NCBI RefSeq assembly: GCF_034702125.1
Contig: NC_085874.1
Coordinates: 947,501 to 1,011,500, forward strand
DNA from: Engraulis encrasicolus
Taxonomy: Eukaryota > Chordata > Actinopteri > Clupeiformes > Engraulidae
Reading direction: 5' to 3'
Length of the DNA: 64,000 bases
Shown one piece after another: positions 19,601 to 28,100 of this stretch. Each line of letters opens with the position of its first letter. Position 1 is the first letter of the stretch. The notes beneath the pieces were generated by a model. It was not told where the DNA came from, made no database searches, and saw only the letters and a program-made list of their open reading frames with translations. The translations under genes and the position numbers were made by a program.

Positions 19601-21731
19601 CAACAACCCACAACAACCCACAGAATATGAATTATCATATATTGAAAAATTATAAATTGAATATCAAAAAACTTATATTTTAAAATGGCCAGTTCCTTGT
19701 CTAAACATAGCCTGCAATGTCATGAACAACACCTGAAATGCTGGTGTTTGGTTCTTTATTCATTTCAGAGACAATGGGACTCAAAAATATGGCATCATAC
19801 AAATCACCTAGTAATAATATGGTGAGACCAGTAATATCACATGACAGCATGTTTATCGGAATATGTGAAGGATGGAGATGGTCCATGAGGATGCAGGAAG
19901 TTCAGTTTCACCCCTCCAGTGCTCGGCATACATTCCTCAACACATGCTAGCCACTAGTTGCCATCATATACAGCTACAACATACCCTTTGATGCTTGAAC
20001 ATTTAAAAAAAATCCTTTACTGAGCTTTTTCTTTCAACCCTGCCTTCTCTGAATGCTGAAAATTGTCTAGATTCCACTGTTTCCATTGACAATGGGCAGA
20101 GGCTGTGTAGTTTTTGAGTACCTGGAATAGCGACCGACGAGGGTGCAGGGCCCACCGGGAAAATGCCCATTATGCCAGATGGCCAGTCCAGCCCTGTCCC
20201 TGACACTACTCTATTACTACTTCATTACAACTCATTTCAACCTTTATGTCCCATTATCTTTGAAATGAATAAAGAACCAAACACCCGGTTTTCAAGTGCT
20301 GTTTATGACCTTACAGGCTATGTTTAGACAAGAAACCAGCCATTTTAAAATATATATTTTTTTTATATTCAATTTTTAATTTTTCAATGCATCATAATTC
20401 ATATTCTGAAGGTTGTTGTATTCCATGCTGTTTGAGTAATTTGTAGAGCCAGAAAAGAGCTTTCAAACAATACCTCAGACATCCTTTTGTGACTTACACT
20501 GACTGATATAATCAAGGCTGAATGCATAGTGTACTACCCTCACATGTAAACCTTTGCTAGTCTGTTTCTCCCTTAATATTGGTGTCAGATTCACAAAAAC
20601 GCAGTTCTGCGGTGCTACCTTGCTACTAAACAGGCACAGCAAGTATGATTGAAATCCGTGTCGGTCGGGTCCCAAAGTGTCTGCTTTCACGTGAAATGAC
20701 CCCTTTGGAGTAAGCTGCAACATCTTGGAGGGTAGAGAGTGTCCTTGCCTATAATATTTCTGCTTGGTATGGCCACCTCACCCTAACAAGAACAGGCTGT
20801 CCAGAGAGATGAAAATGGCAGGGGAGATCATAGGACAACACCCAAAAACAATGGACAGTAAGCAGTTGACAGGAAAATTAGACATACATGTGCCAATCAC
20901 AAACTGTTTATGTTCGCCGGTATGCCACAAGTTATGTAGCAAAAGTCGCTTCTGTAGCATTTGTAGGCCTACATATTTCTTTCATTCACAAAAAGCCTTG
21001 AAAATGACAGCAGCCATTTTTTTTTGCTTTCAATTAGTTACAGAAACACACACCAGGGGCCTCATGTACAAAACTTACTTACGCACAAAAAAACTCCGTA
21101 AGTAACTTTCCACAGACATTTTCAGATGTACTAATACTGACTTTGCATGAAAAAGTGCATGTGTACTACATTTCATGTGAAAACAGACATACAACATGAA
21201 TCAGCATGAAAAACAGTTTGTGCATGCACCGATACATTTGAGATTTTCAGATGCAAATGCATTTTTTCAGATTTCACTTGCGCAAAGATTCAGTGGGAAA
21301 TCTACGGAAGTCTTTGTACATGAGGCCCCAGTCCTGGGCATTCACACGGGACTTCCAATCACCCCTGCCCTGCACTTCACCGAATAAAAGCCTACGGGCC
21401 AACTCTGATACGGGCAGTATCATCTGCCAGAGGCGCGCCAAAAATCGTTCTTGCCTACCCACCACCAAAAGTAGCGCCAACGCACGTCGAACAGACCAAA
21501 GACCACATGAGATATGCGACCAAGAGAAAAACAGCCAATTCTGTAATTTCATGGAGGCGTATTTAGCAGTGTAGTAGTTGAGCACCTAAACTTCATGCCG
21601 TTCGCACAGCACTTCATACTGCATGCGTGAAGACTGCGAAGACGCCCGGTAAACAAACACATTACCTGTTGCGCCAACAGCTGTCGCCGTAGCTTTTGGC
21701 GCTCCCTCATTTCTTGAAGTCGACTGTTCAT
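9112..21731 (-). CDS. mettl14: N6-adenosine-methyltransferase non-catalytic subunit METTL14 (spliced, 11 coding exons, complete)
   Basis: METTL14 pairs with METTL3 in the nuclear m6A writer complex and supplies RNA binding and structural support rather than catalysis (family knowledge). Joining the exons listed separately gives 1365 nt, 454 residues plus stop, close to the 456-residue human protein. All junction phases agree. Visible landmarks: N-terminal basic helix ([17 protein letters not shown], residues 1-17); methyltransferase-like domain from about residue 115 to 385; the degenerate catalytic motif EPPL at about 191-194, which replaces the DPPW of active enzymes; and an RGG-rich tail ([17 protein letters not shown], ending GFPPR) that binds RNA. 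The start ATG has A at -3. One intron uses a GC donor, and degraded copies of exons 10 and 11 lie around the last exon. Identity is very secure; the exact exon ends come from reading splice signals, without transcript data. Confidence 0.96.
9486..9610 (-). pseudogene. Tandem copy of the exon 11 start with its splice acceptor (copy B)
   Basis: Repeats the first part of exon 11 plus adjoining intron. The acceptor tgttacag is kept. Spliced from exon 10 it stays in frame as [19 protein letters not shown] and reaches a stop after about 24 residues, at 9458-9460. It could be a cryptic alternative terminal exon lacking the RGG tail, or simply a dead duplicate. Confidence 0.8.
9619..9704 (-). pseudogene. 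Second partial copy of exon 11 (copy C)
   Basis: Corresponds to 9321-9407 of exon 11 and reads [18 protein letters not shown] then SLASHLAGS on the minus strand. The acceptor side is lost; the matching stops at the block encoding VGP. More diverged than copy B. Confidence 0.8.
9940..10010 (-). pseudogene. Degraded copy of part of mettl14 exon 10 (copy D)
   Basis: Aligns with 10071-10148 of exon 10, including the block encoding FHIIEHF, with several substitutions and a few indels. It retains no open frame through its length. It is collinear with copies C and B, so exon 10 and exon 11 may have been duplicated as one unit and then decayed. Confidence 0.72.
10068..10278 (-). CDS. mettl14: mettl14 coding exon 10 (residues 285-354)
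   Basis: Acceptor tcttgcag, donor CCAG|gtgaga. Encodes [19 protein letters not shown] through [19 protein letters not shown] degraded copy of its 3' part lies just downstream in the intron at 9940-10010. Confidence 0.96.
10694..10810 (-). CDS. mettl14: mettl14 coding exon 9 (residues 246-284)
   Basis: Acceptor ttttgcag, donor AAG|gtctgc. Encodes [15 protein letters not shown] followed by [18 protein letters not shown], a basic block that belongs to the METTL3-METTL14 interface and RNA groove in known structures. Confidence 0.96.
11463..11783. mobile_element. hAT-like MITE with perfect 8-bp target duplication
   Basis: Ends caggggtgctcaact and agttgagcacccctg are inverse. The target duplication AGCTAGGA is at 11455-11462 and 11784-11791. 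Lies in mettl14 intron 8. No coding capacity (321 bp). Confidence 0.93.
11999..13239. mobile_element. hAT-like non-autonomous element, 1241 bp, perfect 8-bp target duplication
   Basis: Starts tagggatgttaaccg and ends catcccta. The duplication ATAGTGGC is at 11991-11998 and 13240-13247. No transposase is recognised; the short frames inside have no family. It stops 58 bases from mettl14 exon 8. Confidence 0.92.
13298..13390 (-). CDS. mettl14: mettl14 coding exon 8 (residues 215-245)
   Basis: Acceptor tctttcag, donor ATG|gtgagt. Encodes [15 protein letters not shown] then [15 protein letters not shown]. The last residue is Met where human has Val. Confidence 0.95.
13604..13662. repeat. (GT)n followed by (CT)n microsatellite
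   Basis: About 20 GT units then 9 CT units in mettl14 intron 7. Confidence 0.97.
13855..13996 (-). CDS. mettl14: mettl14 coding exon 7 (residues 167-214), EPPL motif
   Basis: Acceptor gtgtcag, donor GAT|gtgagt. Encodes [24 protein letters not shown] stands where active MT-A70 enzymes have DPPW, so this subunit is expected not to bind S-adenosylmethionine productively. Confidence 0.96.
14205..14400 (+). repeat. Dispersed repeat family R1, copy 2
   Basis: Shares attcttgccattcaaat, atgctttttaaccctatat, atgtcaatttccc and caacaaagctct with the other R1 copies. It abuts the GC splice donor of mettl14 exon 6. Confidence 0.82.
14409..14499 (-). CDS. mettl14: mettl14 coding exon 6 (residues 137-166), GC splice donor
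   Basis: Acceptor tttccag, then [19 protein letters not shown]. The reading frame to exon 7 (PPM/YLQ) is kept only if the exon ends at CCAAT and the intron begins GCAAGT, i.e. a GC-AG intron. The nearby GT two bases downstream would break the frame. A copy of a dispersed repeat follows immediately in the intron. Confidence 0.92.
14545..14857 (+). mobile_element. hAT-like MITE fragment (same family as 61974-62311)
   Basis: Matches the right two thirds of the intact copy at 61974, including ggagcaaatgaatgtt, the dense GAATCGGATCG repeats and the end ccaatccacaccacta. The left end is missing. Confidence 0.82.
15166..15253 (-). CDS. mettl14: mettl14 coding exon 5 (residues 108-136)
   Basis: Acceptor ttcacag, donor GTAG|gtaagc. 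Encodes [19 protein letters not shown], a near-invariant METTL14 block at the start of the methyltransferase domain. Confidence 0.96.
15281..15721. mobile_element. hAT-like MITE with perfect 8-bp target duplication
   Basis: Ends tagagttgcaccgatc and gatcggtgcatctcta are inverse; AGTAAAAC flanks it at 15273-15280 and 15722-15729. GATCGG/CCGATC motifs are clustered near both ends. The left edge lies 27 bases from mettl14 exon 5. Confidence 0.94.
16833..17216. mobile_element. Harbinger-like MITE, copy 1
   Basis: Same family as 53771-54344: gttatttatttttggggtc at the left, gaccccgaaaataaataac at the right, internal repeats of atgaccctcccc, and gcgaaagggggaggcgttt. Ends are more degraded than in copy 2 and no target duplication is clear. 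Lies in mettl14 intron 4. Confidence 0.8.
17354..17431 (-). CDS. mettl14: mettl14 coding exon 4 (residues 82-107)
   Basis: Acceptor ttcaaaag, donor AAG|gtaag. Ends with [13 protein letters not shown], matching the conserved human [14 protein letters not shown]. Confidence 0.93.
17573..18180. other. AT-rich mettl14 intron 3 sequence
   Basis: Its start (taaaggacaagtaaacc, cattttctgaact-like text) resembles 19000-19070, so both may derive from one old repeat. No gene seen. Confidence 0.4.
18189..18276 (-). CDS. mettl14: mettl14 coding exon 3 (residues 52-81)
   Basis: Acceptor ctccaag, donor CGG|gtatca. Encodes an acidic, low-complexity linker ([13 protein letters not shown]) with a KRK cluster. 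This part diverges strongly from mammals, as expected for the disordered N-terminal region. The call rests on phase continuity with exons 2 and 4. Confidence 0.85.
18555..18735. repeat. Long hairpin with ~60-bp near-perfect arms
   Basis: cttaaggaagaaaaatccgc pairs with gcggatttttcttccttaag, and pairing continues through actcacaaactgcgtctca and attatttatttatattacca. The loop carries cgtttcggctatcaagcctt then catcagtgcg, the same kind of loop text as at 8430-8460 and 40275-40310. Lies in mettl14 intron 2. Confidence 0.92.
18867..18955 (-). CDS. mettl14: mettl14 coding exon 2 (residues 23-51)
   Basis: Acceptor ttttcag then [17 protein letters not shown]..., almost identical to the human sequence; donor TGTAG|gttagt. 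Ends in phase 2. Intron 1 before it holds a 1.4-kb inverted repeat and a MITE. Confidence 0.94.
19313..20705. repeat. 1.4-kb inverted repeat, arms about 400-490 bp
   Basis: The left arm (about 19313-19800) and right arm (about 20235-20705) are inverse copies: ccgaccgacacggatttcaa/ttgaaatccgtgtcggtcgg, ccttgattatatcagtcagt/actgactgatataatcaagg and ggttctttattcatttca/tgaaatgaataaagaacc. The centre (about 430 bp) is unpaired. Frames on the arms have no known family. Lies in mettl14 intron 1. Confidence 0.9.
21056..21329. mobile_element. MITE with ggggcctcatgtacaaa ends
   Basis: The left end ggggcctcatgtacaaa is the inverse of the right end tttgtacatgaggcccc. Lies 340 bp inside mettl14 intron 1. 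Superfamily not determined because no clean target duplication is seen. Confidence 0.82.
21666..21731 (-). CDS. mettl14: mettl14 coding exon 1 (residues 1-22)
   Basis: Encodes the start Met and the basic N-terminal stretch ending LLAQQ, followed by the donor CAG|gtaatg. Phase 0 at the 3' end. The ATG is preceded by cacaATG (A at -3). Confidence 0.93.
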
Positions 21732-21960
21732 TGTGAGCAACTGTATAATCGTTAGTTAGACCCGGACCTCAAATAATTCCAACGACCTGGGGTTCATTAC
21801 AAAAAGCTACTCCAAAATCCCATGCACTTGTTTCGATCAAGGCGACCAACTTCCTCAACTGTGAAGCACGCTATCAGCCGCGTTCAGTGGCAAGTCGACT
21901 TCCGGCTTTCAAAATAAGAGAACGTACCGGTACTGTTTCAGTTTGGGCGTTTACGTAGGA
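21732..21960 (-). promoter_or_regulatory. Probable mettl14 promoter with an ETS-type site
   Basis: Immediately upstream of the mettl14 ATG. The minus strand carries CCGGAAGT at 21898-21905, a consensus ETS-family site common in TATA-less housekeeping promoters. No TATA box is seen at a fitting position. The transcription start is not known. Confidence 0.45.
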
Positions 21961-23239
21961 CTGGAGAAATCACCCAGAGTAGGCCTATTAAAGTAAAAGC
22001 CAGGCACTCCTCGATGATGATGTTGATTTTCATTTCAAAGCTAAAAGAGCCCTGTGAGGCGATGCAATATACAAATGACAGGCAACTGTATAAGGTGCAT
22101 GCATAGTTGAAATTAATATTTATCAATTATTTGTTATGCTGCATGAACAGAAGCAGACTGCATCCATAGAGCAAAGCAATGAATCTATGTATTCATGATT
22201 TAATCAAGGAAAACAGCTCGCAAACATCAGCAACACTCATGCAGCTCCACAAAAGAACTGTATCTCTACTGTTACGCTTCAGACACCATGCACATATTTG
22301 TGTTTAAGTGACCTGTTCATTTTTCACATTATTTTCTGTAGGTGACAAAACTTTTGTCTTGCCAAAATCTGCCCTTTCCACGTTCATTAAATGATTGTTT
22401 TTTGCTTGAGTGCAACAAATTTATTCTTGTATATACAACTTAATTTGGGAGGGTTGTAGCTTTCATATGATTAATTGGAAGTCAGATTACTAGCTGTTGA
22501 TCCAACAACATAGATAGGCGACAAGACTTATAGCAAGGGCTGTATAACAGACATGACAGAGAAACAAGAAACCATAATGAAAGCTTATAAAATATTTGTT
22601 TATTCTTTGTGGAAAAAAAACACGCTCAACTCCTGCCAATTCACAATGCATAAAAAGACAAACTGCAGACATTTGTAAGAGAAGTTCATTGCGTTTAAAA
22701 TATTAAAAAGAACACATTTTGCAAAGTGAGCAAAAACAAATAATATTGACAATGTTTATATCATGATAGACCTATTATGTGGTAGCACAAATGATTGATA
22801 AATGCATTTTATTGCTTGAGATTACTAACTTCAAAGCCAAAGACAAGATTTGTTCAAAAGTGCAAAGTCCTCAGGCTTGCACCAATGTTAGGTACCTGAT
22901 CCACAACTACTCACCCTTCCTTCTCTCCTCAAGAGGTAAGGGAACAGTACACATTCTAGTGTACTTTAAAAGAGCCATCTTCCCAGAGATTGCCAAAACA
23001 TTTCAATTTCCAAATTTCCCCAATGGAGAAAAAAACCCCAAATAAACAAGTAAATAACAGGTTGCAGGATCCTAAATGTCACAGATGTACCCCATGTTGG
23101 TCAGGAGATGACTGGAAATGGCATAAGAGCAACTTGCATCGTGCATGCTCATGGTCGACGGCTCAAGGGATTACAAAACTCCATAATGCAAATGAAGGGT
23201 TTTGCTGCAAAAGCACTTTTTTTTGGCTTTTGCATTTAA
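21961..23239. other. cd2ap-mettl14 intergenic sequence or cd2ap 3'UTR
   Basis: AT-rich, no coding potential and no clear repeat recognised. Several aataaa-type hexamers occur on the minus strand, for example near 22425 and 22585; any could end cd2ap, and none can be preferred. Confidence 0.4.
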
Positions 23240-23398
23240 ATATTGTATCTTTCGTCTATGTGTGAATTTTTGCCATTCAAATATTAGAAGAACATGCTTT
23301 TTAATCCTATATTAAAAGGCATTTTGCAATGCCCAATGCAAAATGTCAATTTCCCAAAATGTTCCAAAATGGATACTTCATTTTGCAACAAAGCTCTC
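23240..23398 (+). repeat. Dispersed repeat family R1, copy 3
   Basis: Contains tttttgccattcaaatatta, atgctttttaatcctatat, atgtcaatttcccaaaatgt and caacaaagctct. Confidence 0.82.
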
Positions 23399-24175
23399 CA
23401 AATAACGTTTCCGTGCAGCACATTTAACACAGATATTGATTTATTTATACCTCCCAGTATTCTCAACAAGATTAAAATGAATAATTCGTATCAGACCCAG
23501 TAAACCATCCTTTTCACTTTATACACGAGTGCTATTAGCAAACACTGGATGACCTGATCTGTGATCAAGCTCTTAATGTGAAAGTTGATTTCTTCAGAAA
23601 AAAAACAAAAACATTTATATATAAAGCTGTGTTATGTTTGCTAGACCCCAGCTGTGAAAATAAGAATAAAAGGTAAAATGTATTTCAAAATATAAGACAT
23701 CAAGTTTAAAACCTGCAAAAAGATGAGATCAGTTGTGCATGAGTCAATGCCGACACCCAACACCAGACAATGAAAGACGTGACTAAAACTTTGATAGTAG
23801 TCTGATTTACAAATTTCTTTGACTCAATACTTCAAAAACTTGTGTTTTCACACGGTGTGCTCCATTACTCATTGTGAACAATATTTTGATATCAAAGGCC
23901 TCTGTTTCAGACTTAGGGGTTATTGGTTCTGTCATTTGCACAAATTCCTATGAATTTGTACAATTGCCACAAGTTTGTGCAATGGGACGTCATGCCATTT
24001 CCATTATACTACTTGGAAGAGATAGGCACAATAGTGATACTCTTAGAATTGGTAGTAAAACAAAAATAAAATGAAGAGCATCTCCCTTTAATGTAATAAC
24101 GATCAATGTAGGTGTGTAGGCATAATATACAACTTTCAAGAAAATGTAACTATATTGGTCCAGTACACTCACGTA

Positions 24176-24424
24176 CGTACGTACGCACACACACACACAC
24201 ATACGCACACACACACACATGTACACACACACACGTACATGTACACACACATACATGTACACACACATACATGTACACACACATACATGTACACACACAC
24301 ACGTACATGTACACACACATACATGTACACACACATACATGTACACACACATACATGTACACACACATACATGTACACACACATACATGTACACACACAC
24401 ACACACACACACACACATGCACAC
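24176..24424. repeat. Compound (CA)n / 14-base tandem array
   Basis: About 250 bases built of acacacatacatgt units (at least ten, some with acacacgtacatgt) between pure CA runs. Both strands read as His/Thr or Cys/Val frames, which are artefacts. Confidence 0.96.
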
Positions 24425-24540
24425 AAGGAAAAAGCTAAATAAATGTCCCATCAGTTTCTACAGAGTCAGTAGTATTTGACAGCAATGGTCAGGCGTTCAC
24501 TCTTTCAGCACAGTAGTGAAGTAAAGGCCTCAGGAAACTC

Positions 24541-24924
24541 CACTACAAAAAATGAAAATCTTAGCAAGCTTATTTTTCTAGTTTCAAGTAAAAACATCTA
24601 GTCCAATCTTAATTCAAGTTAAAAAAAAAAACAAAAAAAAACACCTAATAACTAGAATTCAGAACTAGAACGTGGACTATTTAGACTTATTTTAAGTCAT
24701 TTGACTGTGGGACACGTTATTTTTACTTTATCAGATTTTTTCACTCATTGCAAGCAAGCAAATATTGCTAAGTAAAAAAAATATATCACCAAGTAAAAAT
24801 AACTCGCCCCACGGACAAATGTCTTAAAAGAGGTCTAAATAGTCTTACTTGAATTAAGATCGACTATATGTTTTTACTTGAAACTAGAAAAATAAGCTTG
24901 CTAAGATTTTCATTTTTTGCAGTG
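24541..24924. mobile_element. Palindromic MITE with cactacaaaaaatg ends
   Basis: The left arm to about 24625 is the inverse of the right arm from about 24845: aaaatcttagcaagcttatt/aataagcttgctaagatttt and tagtttcaagtaaaaaca/tgtttttacttgaaacta. The end text cactgcaaaaaatg fits a hAT-type MITE, but no 8-bp duplication is visible. Confidence 0.82.
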
Positions 24925-25145
24925 TTGGCAAAAGAACCCATATACATATTCCATTTCATTACAAATGTATCTACTTAAATTACAATAATGTGCAAACCTG
25001 TAACCATAATGCAAAATAGAGCAGAGAATAAAAGAGTGTAAGAATGGCATCCTCCTCCTCGTCCTCCTCTTCTTCTTCGTTGTCCTTGGTCCTGACGCTT
25101 TACAATGTAGGCTCAACGATGTCCTCCATCTTTTGCCTCTGAGCT

Positions 25146-25187
25146 TCACGTCGACTGCATCATCTTCTTTAACTTGTCCACCTCAAT
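25146..25187 (-). CDS. cd2ap: cd2ap last coding exon 17 (residues 573-585) and stop
   Basis: Acceptor aaattag, then [13 protein letters not shown] and TGA at 25146-25148. Corresponds to human MEIEKLKKAVLSS. The 3'UTR must lie below 25146 but its end cannot be fixed. Confidence 0.92.
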   Translation of the reverse strand: MEVDKLKKMMQST

Positions 25188-28100
25188 CTAATTTAAGCAC
25201 ATGAAATGGAATCATAAGTTGTCACCTAAAAAAATACACAACCTTTGAACATGTAAGTATGCAAAGTACTTTGTCATGTACTTGCGCATCACTATATCTT
25301 TTGTATTAAACATTTTGACAAGGTGAACACAAATGAGTCCTTCATACAACCCCCAAACAATACAAGTTGGCACACATGGTAAATTGTGAAGAACAAAAAA
25401 ACTCTTTTTCAAAATACAGTTCCTTTCCACAAAAAAGTAGTTTAGTGAAAGTGAAAGCCCATTGGGAAACTCCAACTCCCATTGTCATTGTGACAGCACT
25501 CCACAGCACACGAGTGAACACTGCACACAACGAAATTGCATTTATGCCTCACCCGTGCAAGGGGGCAGCCCTCAGTGGCGCCCCATGGGGAGCAGTGCAG
25601 TGGGACGGTACCATGCTCAGGGTACCTCAGTCATGGAGGAGGATGGGGGAGAGCACTGGTTGATAACTCCCCCCACCAACCTGGCGGGTCGGGAGTCGAA
25701 CCGGCAACCTCTGGGATGCAAGTCTGACGCCCTAACCGCTCACCCATGACTGCCCCATTTATTTCCAAAATTCCATCAATACCCTATGGCCCACATTTTA
25801 AACTATTCCAGTAGTACAGACAGGGAAAAACATGTAATTAGGAAGAACCCTTGGGCAGAGACCAACAACCACCTTGGGGAGCCTCCTGGCAGACAATTCA
25901 GAAAAGGGGCTGAATGTTCAAAATAGTGCTCTTGTCCTTTAAACCACGAATCGGAACCAAAATCGCACTAGTTTTTGGTGTGTTAAGCATTTACCTGCAG
26001 AGCCATTCGCTTTGATCGCTCCTCCTCCAAAGCACTTCTGAGTTCTGCAAGTTCCGTCCTGAGAAGAAAGATTGAACAACAAAGCAATGCATTAAAGGAA
26101 AAACCAACAACCACCAATGCAAAACTAGTCCTTATAATTTTAATTATGTACAAACCTACAAGTAACTTATTATTAAATAAAAATGAACAGGCTTATCATG
26201 GGCGAGGAAAAAACTGCTGTTGTTGTAGCCATTTTCACCATTTGGTAATTTTTGTGTAATTATGCAATTTAAATATGATTGTTTGGAATATGAGTTATTG
26301 GAATATGTTAACATATTCCCTGTGATATGTAGGCCTGATGCATCTTCTGTCATGCATCATCTTCAGTGTTTGATTGTGGACACGGACTGGGCATCTCTGC
26401 TCCGCCTACCTACACACACACCTTCACATAGGAAACAGGTGATGGGGATTTGAACTGAGCCGGCGGGAGTAGAGGGTCATAGCAAGCTCAGGTTTTAGGA
26501 GTCTGTATGCATAACGTCCCATAGGCAAAAACAGGCTTTTTTTACCAGCCGTTTCCAGGTTTATGGGTTTAAAAAGGGAGCCGTCATTCAGAGCATCTCT
26601 ACAACATTGTTCCAAAGAACTTAGTTAAGCGTTAATTAGGCAAATTAGTATATTTTCAAATATTTACATTTCCCTTCTTTTCAATCAGAATGTGAATATG
26701 TTGACAAGTATGCACATTTAGGAACTCAGCACATTCACACAAAAAGTTATTGGCAGTATTTTCCGTCCTTACATTTGATGAGACTTCAATAATTCCACGG
26801 TCAATAGCACCTCCTTCATCTGTGTCCTTAAGTGCTCCAAATCCGGCGTTTTCTCATCATCATCTGCTCTGGATTTGGTTTCCAGTGAGGTTGAGATTGT
26901 AGTGTTGGCTTTACTGTTGCATGACGACACAGTTGTAACCTGCATGTAAATAAATATTTTAAAATATGAAACAGTAAGAGGGTTTTGAATGCCATAATAT
27001 CCATTCCATTAGATAATACCTCTTTTCAGACACCCAAAACTATAGTGAAAGAGATTTTATTGCCCAATATGGGTCCCACATTTTTGTCACCAAAAGATAT
27101 GTTTAAAAGGACAAATCAAGGCATGAAAAAGGTCATCTATATTACCGAGAAGCCCTTTTCAAACCTTCAGCTCTACTGCATTCTCCACCATCACTTAAGT
27201 TTATCATTTTCTCTTAAATTTGCTAATTGGTTTGGACACTGCTGAGCAGTCAAGTCCAGCTTTGTCGAGCCCAAGTCAAGTCCAAAGAGGTTCGAGTCCA
27301 AGTCAAGTCCAAGTCCAAAGAGGTTCGAGTCCAATTCAAGTCCAAGTCAAAAAAGGGGTTAGAGTCTGAGTCAAGTCCAGGGCAGATAACACCCTATTGG
27401 CCTATACTTAAAGCATCAAGATAATTGTGGGTTATGCGAACTAAATCAGTTTCATAATATCCATGGTTTGTGAGGGTATCCTTTATATAAACATCTGGTG
27501 ATACTAATCCCACCCTTATTGTGTGTGCATACACCTTCATCCAAATGATAAAAATACATGTCTATAACCTCAAAATACCATAATTGATATGCTAGCCTAA
27601 ATAACAATATAGCTCCACTTCAAAGTTTTTTTTTAATGTGAGTATTATCTGTCATTTGTTTTTATATAAAGCCATAATTATTTGAACAGGCTCTCTCCAT
27701 CTCTCTCTCTCTCTCTTACATACACACACACAACCATAAAATGTCATCACCATCAATTTTGTATATTTTTTGAGAAGAGGTATGAGGTACCTAAAAACAG
27801 AGACATGTTTTTACTTCTATCGTCATATCATTGATATTGCTGTGTTTACCATTATTATAGCATGCATCATGCGTCTCTGATTAGCTCCCTCCCACCACTC
27901 TGTGCGTATCTAAGGTGCTGTTTCCACGTAGCTGGATATTTTTATATGTGGATATTTTTTTCTCCTGGTTGCATTGGTTTTGCATTGGTTTTGGCCTCCC
28001 GTTTCCACTAGCAGATATTTAAAATCCAGGAGAAAAAAAAAGCAGGAGAAAAAAATATCCTGTTTAGGGGGCTGAAACGCATTTGTTACAATGGAGGATT

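Noticed and set aside
20475..20723. 82-codon frame resembling the 89-codon frame at 19287-19556
   Set aside because: The two agree because they are arms of one inverted repeat; no known family and no conservation evidence.
23990..24479. Cys/Val- or His/Thr-repeat frames of up to 153 codons
   Set aside because: Translations of the CA/14-base array in all frames and both strands.
25536..25757. tRNA gene on the minus strand
   Set aside because: A and B boxes are present but the acceptor stem and 3' half do not form; the downstream body is that of a SINE.
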